A stretch of DNA of 64,000 nucleotides from Pyricularia pennisetigena (Eukaryota > Ascomycota > Sordariomycetes > Magnaporthales > Pyriculariaceae), in contig NC_043744.1 in the NCBI RefSeq assembly GCF_004337985.1, forward strand, positions 2,268,408 to 2,332,407, read 5' to 3'. Shown in pieces: positions 57,092 through 64,000 of this stretch. The position numbers and the translations under genes are program-made. The notes under the pieces are model-generated. The model was given only the letters and a program-made list of their open reading frames with translations. It had not been told where the DNA came from and searched no databases. How positions within the stretch are numbered: position 1 is the first letter of the stretch; each line of letters opens with the position of its first letter.

Positions 57092-59062
57092 CTATGCCTT
57101 GGTGATCTTAACACGCTCGCCATAAGCCTTTGTGGCGTAGTCACCAGCGTGGACGATAAGGTCCTGAGGCCTGTAGTCAAGCTTGCCGGTAAGGTAGCTC
57201 TCCAGGATGGCCTTGGTGCCATCAGCGTAGCGCTTCTGGGCGTCGAGGGAGGTACCCGACATGTGAGGGACCATGGCGTTGCCACCACCGAAGGGGTTCT
57301 TGGCGTAGCGGAGCGGGTGGTCCTTGGGAGCGGGCTGGGGGAACCAGACGTCACCACCGTAGCCGCGGAGGTGTCCGGTCTTGAGAGCTTCGGCAACGTC
57401 CTCCTTGACGACAATGGCGCCACGGGCAGTGTTGACGAGCCATGAGCCTATCGATTCGAGGCATGTTAGTATGTGCTGGCCTATCGAGGTGCAGCCCGTG
57501 ATGCGAGATTAGATTCGGTGTCACTTACCCTTCTTCATCTTGGAAATGAGGTCCTTGTTGAACAAGCCACGAGTCTTCTCGTGCAGAGGGCAGTTGATGG
57601 TGACAATATCACATTGGGCCAGCATCTCCTCGAGGTTGTCCACGCGGCGGCAGCCAATCTCCTTCTCGACCTCGGGAGACAAGGGCTGGTAGTCGTAGTA
57701 GAGGAGCTCCTTGCAGTCGAACGGCTTGAGACGGCGCAGGACACGCTCGCCGATACGGCCGACAGCGACGGTACCGACAACCTTGCCCTCGAGATCATAC
57801 TCGTTCTTGGCGGCGCCAGCAACGTCCCACTCGCCGGCCTGAATCATTTCGTGGGCGGGGACGAAGTTGCGGACGAGAACCAAGATGGTCATGAGAACAT
57901 GCTCAGCAACAGAGACGACGTTGGAGCCCGTAACCTCTGCGACAGTGATACCGCCATTGGTCTTGTTGGCGGCGTCCAGGTCAACGTGGTCAGAGCCGAT
58001 ACCAGCAGTGACGGCGAGCTTGAGCTTCTTGGCGCGCGCCAGCCTCTCAGCAGTCAGGTATCCAGGGTGGAAGCTGTGTGTATGTTGTCAGCTATTTATG
58101 CCATCCCGATTAGATATTCAGAGGCAAAACATCAAAAGTGTAACACGTACGGGGTGGTAATGATGATCTCGGCATCCTCCAACTCCTTGTCGAACGTCGA
58201 GTTCTCACCATCCTTGTCTGAGGTGGTAACCAAAGTGTGGCCTTGGTCCTCGAGCCACTTGCGGATACCGAGCTCGTTCTCAGTGGCTCCGAGAAGTTCA
58301 GGAACCTAATCGGGTACACGATCCCAAATTAGCATGAAATCTGGCTTGGCCAAGCTTTCGTCGCTCAAAGCGTCAAGGGGCGCCCTTCCTGCCCCGCAGC
58401 TATGATCGGGTTTGATGGCCAGGTTGTTCGGAACATCCCAGAACCTCGGATGAGGCCATTGGCTGTTCCCAATCCCGACATATCGCCGCCGATCTAGCAT
58501 GCCAAGGGACCCCCGCAGTGTCGTCACATAGCTACCCCACAACGGGTTGCCCTCTTCCTTGTCGACATGCCAAACAACCCCTGTAACTGTTACAGTACAG
58601 GCACCCGACGATTTGGACACGGGGCCAGGGCTGAGTAGACAAACATGGCAGAGAACAAGAATTGAGGCTATGAGATAGTTTGCAGCCGGGCGTTTCGAGT
58701 CAAGAGTCCTGCCCTTATGCTTCTTCTCGACGAACATAGGATCCAAGATCCAAGAGGGGAGTTGTAACAATGGAAAAATTGATACTTACATCCTTGGCGT
58801 GCTGTCCGCCATCGTACAAAACCATAAGAACTTTGACCTTTTCGCGTTGGGTTGTCAGCATACGAAAAGACGATCCAGTCGACAACAAGCTGCTTGTCCT
58901 CGAGGCGGCCGTGGGCCTCAGGAGAGTTGTGGATTTGGCCTGGCCGCGAGCGCTGGCAGTCGACAGGGAACGGGAAGCAGCGCTGCTCTGGAAAGCTCGA
59001 GAGCGAGAAGCAAGGGGACCAAGCGAACGCGCAAGGGATCGTGAGGAGGCTAATAATACCAT
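57092..59062 (-). CDS. FDH1: NAD-dependent formate dehydrogenase with mitochondrial presequence
   Basis: Oxidises formate to CO2 with NAD+. Four exons, 59062-58790, 58305-58151, 58073-57529 and 57447-57092, give 442 aa. The body matches fungal FDH closely: [118 protein letters not shown] and [16 protein letters not shown]. The 79 residues before VLMVLYDGG are Arg/Ser/Ala-rich with no acids until GluLys near 73-74, so an N-terminal mitochondrial presequence is likely; Met68 could start a cytosolic form. The Rossmann loop reads [11 protein letters not shown], with Ala where the first glycine of GxGxxG usually stands. Intron 1 is unusually long at 484 nt. Confidence 0.92.
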
Positions 59063-62000
59063 TTTGAAAGAGTTGCTGGGAATCAACGTCCCAAGCTTGT
59101 GTGTTGTATATCAAGAAGCAAAGAACGAGCTATGCGATGACAATTAGCTGTCAGAACAGGCAGAAAACCCAACAAGGAGTTCTCGGGCTAATTGATACAG
59201 GTGTGTGAATGATGAGTGAGGTGATGGGAACGGAGGGATACCTACATGATCTGGAGGGCCGGACGTCTTAATATTTATGTTGACGATCAAAAGGGTGTGT
59301 CGGTCGAGTCCTGTTCAGGATGTTGTAGGAGTGCAAGAATGCACAATGCATCCAAAGACCGAAGGAGAAACTAGAGAGCGCAGACCGGCAAGAGGCCACA
59401 GAGCAGCACGCCGAATCCCGAGTTGGAGTTGGGACCAGACCAGCTCGTACCCAGAGAGATGATCCCGAGAGCCAGGTAGGTAGGTAAGGTACCTACTTAC
59501 CCCCTTTTTGCCGGCTAGTAACTAACTAATGGTACAAACAGTACACAGGATTGAAATTCGATCATATCATTACTAGTATCGGCATTGCTACCAGCTCCGT
59601 ACGGGATTGTCGGCAAGGAGGGGTCTGAGAGGGGGTCCTGCAGAGGCGGCAAGCCAATTACTTTGGTTCCTGCGATGCTTTGGTGGAAGCGGGCAAATGA
59701 ACTGACTTGCTGGACTGTGCTGAGCCAAGGTCAAAAATCGCCCCGCATCTTTGGTCCGCAGGCTGCATTTCGCCAGGATTCTAGAGCCAGGGCCAGAGAG
59801 CCTCTTTGTACATGTTTGTTAGGTAAGACTGACTACTCTTCAACCAAGCCGCCCCTTGAAGATAACTTACGTAGACTCTCTATCATAGGCAGGTACTTCC
59901 GGAACACCGCACCGTATGATGCTGTGGGGTTCGGGCCAACTTGCAAAGCAAGTTTCCAAAATGTACCGGATAACTGGTATGTGGATAGCATGACAAAATA
60001 AGTTTGGAGACTTTTCTTGAAGACAAAATAAGGATTGAATCAGACCTCAGACCTTTTACCGCTGAAATTAGTCGAAGGGGGCTACCCGTACTAGGGTACG
60101 CACTCTACCACGTAGCGCAAATCTTCAGATGGAGTGTTGCTTTTGTAAAGTCTAGAGCGGGGCTTCTTTTGGCATCTCGCAACCAGATAAGGTACCCGGG
60201 GTACTTCCCTACCTTACGGTACCTACTTTACATCATATAAACATATGGCAGACTCGAGACCATTTGTTCCTTTTGCTAAGCGCCAGTGCCCCCAATCGAC
60301 ACACACACTGAAGCCCACTCGTTTTCTCCAGGTTTCCCCTCACGCCGAGACGCGAAAGCATGCCGTACTATACGTAGTAAGCCCATGGGCCCAGCCCATC
60401 CAGCCCGACGCTTGCTGCCGGCCGGTAAAATTTGAACCGACGCTCATGCTCGAATGCTTTCAATGAGGTTTCAATTCCTTGTTTGACATTCAGCGGCTCG
60501 AACTATGACGTTCTCTGTAGCTTTGAAGTGATTACTTTGCCATCTAGAGTAGGCAAAATTTTCAAATGACGTCCGCACGACCCGTTGCTCATGTTTACTT
60601 ACGCAAGTTTGGCGTCGTTCGATTGTGGGTTTTGGGGTAAGTGCTTAAAGCTACCTGGACCCACGCTGGGCATGAGAGCTCAGCCTCATAAACTGTCATG
60701 TTACGTTAACGCGTGGGGCGAATTTTGGGTGCAGCACCTTGCTGCCCCACAACTGCCCCACAACTGCCCCTCATTTCAAAGGTCAAAGGTCAATTGACAA
60801 CAACAATCTCAGGAGGAAGCCGAAACTCGGCGATATTCATTCGGCGAACGCTCGGCATGGCCCATTCACACTACGTAGAAGCGTCGCCTGGTGGGAGTAA
60901 GCCGGATACCAGCTGAGGTGGAACGACTGGTGCCATTGCGTGCACACGACCCGTTTCTATCTTGGATGAACACGTCCAATTCGACGAAGCCGGCGATGTA
61001 TAATTCCCCTCGAAACCAGACAACCTAGGGCGACGATTCTTGCAAACCTGACGTATAGTTACTCACTGTCTTGGGTATATAAGCATGGCTAGGATGCCTA
61101 CTTGACCTTACCTTACCTTACCTCGGGGCTTTTGTACGATTTACTTCTGTCAGGGCGTGAGAGATCGAATTGTCTGTTCTCTGTCGTCCACACTGCATGC
61201 ATGGATGGGGCACTTTTGTAGAAAAGGGCAACGACTCGTGACAGAAGATCTGCGATTGTATTCTGATCGATCGTATTTTCTCAATTTGCAGCAAAAACCT
61301 TCTGAGCTCTCCAATGCTACCTGACTACTGTGGTAGCAAACTGCCAAAACATTGAGCAATCTTCCCCGCCTTCTTGCCCTTTCGGCCCTTTCCCTTGCTA
61401 TCTACCTTGATGCTCTACGACACAAGAGATTTGGGTTCATCTTTCACAACCTAATGTTGATTGCCTTCCAAACAGCAGAAATCCAAGATCAAGCATGCCA
61501 TTCGCAACCTCTTGCCGCCGTCGCCTTGATGGAATTTGCGGATTGCGCTTGAACATTTATCAGACCCCGGCACCAAACACATAAGTTGAACGTTAACGCT
61601 AACAAAGTTTGACAATGACATGCTGTTTGTCAGGTAACCGCTCAATTATCCACACATCGAAAAACCAAAAGGAGAGCCGAGAGAATGACTGTGGGGCTGT
61701 CCTTTTTTTTTATTTTTTATTTTATTTTATTTTTTATCTTTTCTCCCATACCACGATCCACTGACCGCGCGTCGATTTCCAGAAACCAACTTGGTAAACC
61801 AGGGGCGTGACGATGACGACGAGCTATTTGGTTACTGGACTCATCCATGCTCGATTCCAACCGCTAGCAATCCCTTGCTCGTTTATATTGGCACTTGCAG
61901 CAAGCAAGGGATGCGATTTCCATCACAAAATTAATGGAATCGATGGGGCCTCCCTTTGTGTGTCACAATGCAGAGGCTCACTTCTCTGAGCCTACCGGGT

Positions 62001-62217
62001 TTATTAGGAAAGCCAAGGTCCAGAATGGCCCGACGTCCTGGAGTATGGAATAATGGATGGCTTGGCCATGATACAGCCGACTAGGGTGTTACCATATCCA
62101 CGGGACGGAAGTGCGTCTCGCCTTTGGATATCGTCTTGCCGTCTGTCGCTCGCCAGGGTTGGTGCAAGCCAAGTCAATTTTCCGTGTATAACGTGTTCGA
62201 TGCATCACAGCTGGTCA

Positions 62218-62260
62218 CATCATCATCAACATTATCGTCAACATCATCATCATCACCGAA
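62218..62260. repeat. Imperfect CAT/ATC microsatellite
   Basis: Imperfect trinucleotide run (catcatcatcaac, cgtcaacatcatcatc) in the gene-poor region. No coding role is supported. Confidence 0.75.
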
Positions 62261-63593
62261 ATTGACCTTCCCGAAGTGGGAGAATCCATCGCGCCGGCAA
62301 AATTCGCTCTTTCATGAATTTGTTTACGAACCCTTGAGGATAAAGAGAACCGATTCTTTGATCCCTTGCATCGGAGTTAATCCTCCTAACTGCGTTTTTC
62401 TGCTCTCGATTATTGATCCAGGTACAGCACAGAGCACATGACCAAGATGAGATGCTTTCTACATGTTCGCCAATCCCCGTTTGGTATTGGTTCAGTCTAG
62501 CGACGCCAACGGGACCCCTTCATCTAGGGCTCTGTCGCCTTGGAAGTTTGTGTTGCGCCAAAAAGGGGCTTTTTCTTACCACGCAGAGAACTGCATCCGG
62601 GATTGCTCGCTGCGTAACGCGTTTGACATCACGGCTGCGTTTCTGTTTCTCGATCGTCACTTACAGCCTATCTCAGGTTGTGGTCGGACTCCCTTTCTTG
62701 AAGGCTGCCTTAGCTTCGCATAAGCGTCGACGTTACGGCGAGGAATCGCGGGACCTTGCCGGGATTAGTTGCTTATCCTTTGTCTCGCCACGCGAGAGGA
62801 CTACTGCCAAGGACATGAGAGTGTCACTACGAGACAAAGGCGAACGCTAGAATACAATGTCTTTGTTTACAGGTCCCCAGAGTTCACCACCCGAATCTTC
62901 TATTGATGGCGGTAGAACGACCCGGACAGCCAGCAAATAACCGGCGTCACAGCACCATCACGGATCTACGAGCTTGCAGTAGGTAGAAGGGCCTATTACT
63001 AGCACATGCACTACTTGTCTGGACCTGTGAGTGCCAGTGCAACTATTTGATACGGTGCTATGAACAAGTAGCGTACCTTCTTTCCAACGACAGTCTATAG
63101 CCTCAGTTCATGTAGCATGATCTTGGTTCTGTTTTTTTTTTCTCTATTAGGCTCTAGTGCCTGGCGAATTTGCAGAGGATCCAACTCAAGCAAGTCACTT
63201 TGTGAAATGTGCTGTCGATAGAGATGACATTGCATGCAGCTCTGAAAGTGTAATCCAAAAAGGTTACCTGCCAATCTTCAGCTGGAATTTGCTCAGGGGC
63301 TATAGAAAGTAAGGTGTGCACCTCGACCGACGCCACGATGACTGGAGCAATCACAGCTGCCCTCTGCTATCACCAACAACGAGCCACTAGACCGGGGGCT
63401 TTTCACCATGGCATTCAGCGCATTGGTCTGACTGCCGTAGCCTGATCGACAGACAAAGTCTTTGTTCTAGGCCTCATGAGGCGGGTACAACAGGGGTACG
63501 TTCGAGGTACAATGAGTTTGTTCGAGTATCAATGCCTTTGCTCTAGGTGCAACGAAGCTCGCTACGAGAGCTGGAGGCATCGTTACCGTTGAA

Positions 63594-63600
63594 TATAAAT
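63594..63600 (+). promoter_or_regulatory. TATA-like element upstream of the methyltransferase
   Basis: TATAAAT lies about 280 nt before the start codon of the partial methyltransferase gene. CT-rich sequence (CACCTCTCTTCACCTCTCTTCC) follows directly, as is common at fungal transcription starts. Confidence 0.35.
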
Positions 63601-63880
63601 TCACCTCTCTTCACCTCTCTTCCTCTGCATCACCTTCTAATGAACAGACACAGATCGACAATTCAATCCGGACCCAACCCAACACAGCGGTATCTATCTA
63701 GCCTGTCACTGCATATCACACGATAACTCGACATTTAGATATTCACTCAGGCACTAGAACATATATTTACTAGAATTATTCGAGCATTTGACCGGATATC
63801 CGCTTTGTTGACAAGCCACAACTATCTCAAACCACAAAGTAGATAATATCTAGATCCAAAACGTCCTTTCAGCAGCAACC

Positions 63881-64000
63881 ATGTCTTCCTCCACAGCTCA
63901 GAATATCTACGACTCGGAAGACTTCTTCCACAACTACGCCCAGCTCCCCCGCATGAAGCAGGGCCTGGCCGGCGCGTCCGAGTGGCCTCTACTCTACCGC
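63881..64000 (+). CDS. Class I SAM-dependent methyltransferase-like protein, N-terminus only (partial)
   Basis: Forty codons from ATG 63881 run off the window edge. NIYDSEDFFHNYAQLPRMKQ then GLAGASEWPLLY matches the start of small SAM-dependent methyltransferases in which a YDDxEFFxxYxxLPR segment precedes GLxGAPEWPxL. The SAM-binding motif itself lies beyond the window. The ATG context is good (aaccATG), and a TATA-like element and CT-rich leader lie upstream. Substrate and pathway cannot be told; fungal genes of this type may be solitary or part of secondary-metabolite clusters. Confidence 0.6.
   Translation, partial: MSSSTAQNIYDSEDFFHNYAQLPRMKQGLAGASEWPLLYR

Larger units (their letters stand above)
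59063..63880. other. 4.8-kb intergenic region, no gene seen
   Basis: Upstream of FDH (-) and upstream of the partial methyltransferase (+). It holds TAGGTAGGTA clusters (59475-59500, 60190-60230, 61100-61125), duplicated CCCCACAACTG units near 60747-60768, T/A-rich tracts at 61704-61738 and a CAT/ATC microsatellite at about 62218-62260. Open frames of 60-145 codons show no family resemblance. Confidence 0.5.

Noticed and set aside
58306..58770. 154-codon open frame within FDH intron 1
   Set aside because: It is out of phase with exon 1 and bounded by consensus splice sites; FDH protein continuity requires its removal.

Overview
This window is nuclear DNA of a filamentous ascomycete. The genes have short introns (about 57-140 bp) with GTRNGT-type donors, CTAAC/CTGAC-like branch sites and CAG/TAG acceptors. 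The protein set is typical of Pezizomycotina, and the intergenic DNA is rich in TACCTA/TAGGTA tetramers and long A/T homopolymers. Taken together this suggests Sordariomycetes, perhaps Magnaporthales; that placement is inferred from style and protein resemblance, not from a search. I found no rRNA, tRNA, CRISPR array or intact transposon.

Layout, left to right. 0.8-2.1 kb (-): SET/NAP-family histone chaperone. 3.9-5.6 kb (+): cytosolic-type asparaginase with C-terminal ankyrin repeats. 8.2-10.3 kb (+): BCS1-like AAA ATPase. 10.7-13.2 kb (-): TFIIIC Tfc1/Sfc1-type subunit. 15.9-18.3 kb (+): PP2A B56 regulatory subunit. 19.2-21.1 kb (-): CID-domain, RS-rich protein. 21.9-22.5 kb (-): small single-membrane-span protein built from tiny exons. 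25.6-29.1 kb (+): WD-repeat inositol polyphosphate 5-phosphatase. 30.3-31.0 kb (+): mitoribosomal mS41. 34.8-35.5 kb (+): Yap-type bZIP factor. 36.7-37.5 kb (-): mitochondrial inner membrane protease subunit 1. 38.1-38.9 kb (+): mitochondrial IF-3. 39.7-41.2 kb (+): eIF2B delta. 41.5-41.9 kb (-): NUXM-like complex I subunit. 42.7-45.9 kb (+): Shg1/COMPASS-domain protein with a huge RD/RS tail. 47.1-48.7 kb (-): triose-phosphate-translocator family carrier with a 6-nt exon. 51.6-53.8 kb (-): membrane-anchored Ubp1-like deubiquitinase. 54.7-55.4 kb (+): Alb1. 55.6-56.8 kb (-): HemK/Mtq1 methyltransferase. 57.1-59.1 kb (-): NAD formate dehydrogenase. 63.9 kb to the end (+): start of a SAM-methyltransferase-like protein, cut by the window edge.

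The genes do not form one pathway; this is a housekeeping segment. One loose theme is mitochondrial function: BCS1-like, mS41, Imp1, mtIF3, NUXM, Mtq1, probably the small membrane protein, and an FDH with a presequence. Another is gene expression: TFIIIC, Shg1, the CID protein, eIF2B, Alb1, SET and bZIP. Several multi-kilobase stretches (5.6-8.2, 13.2-15.9, 22.5-25.6, 31.0-34.8, 48.7-51.6, 59.1-63.9 kb) hold no gene I can support.

Exon structures were derived by eye from splice consensus, reading phase and family conservation. The most notable results are microexons: 6 nt in the translocator, and 9/14/26 nt in the small membrane protein. Others are a possible alternative C-terminus on the Shg1 protein, a 22-unit Asp-Arg hexamer array, two competing first exons for the PP2A B56 gene, and a two-start FDH. 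I did not find a convincing, wholly new multi-gene system.
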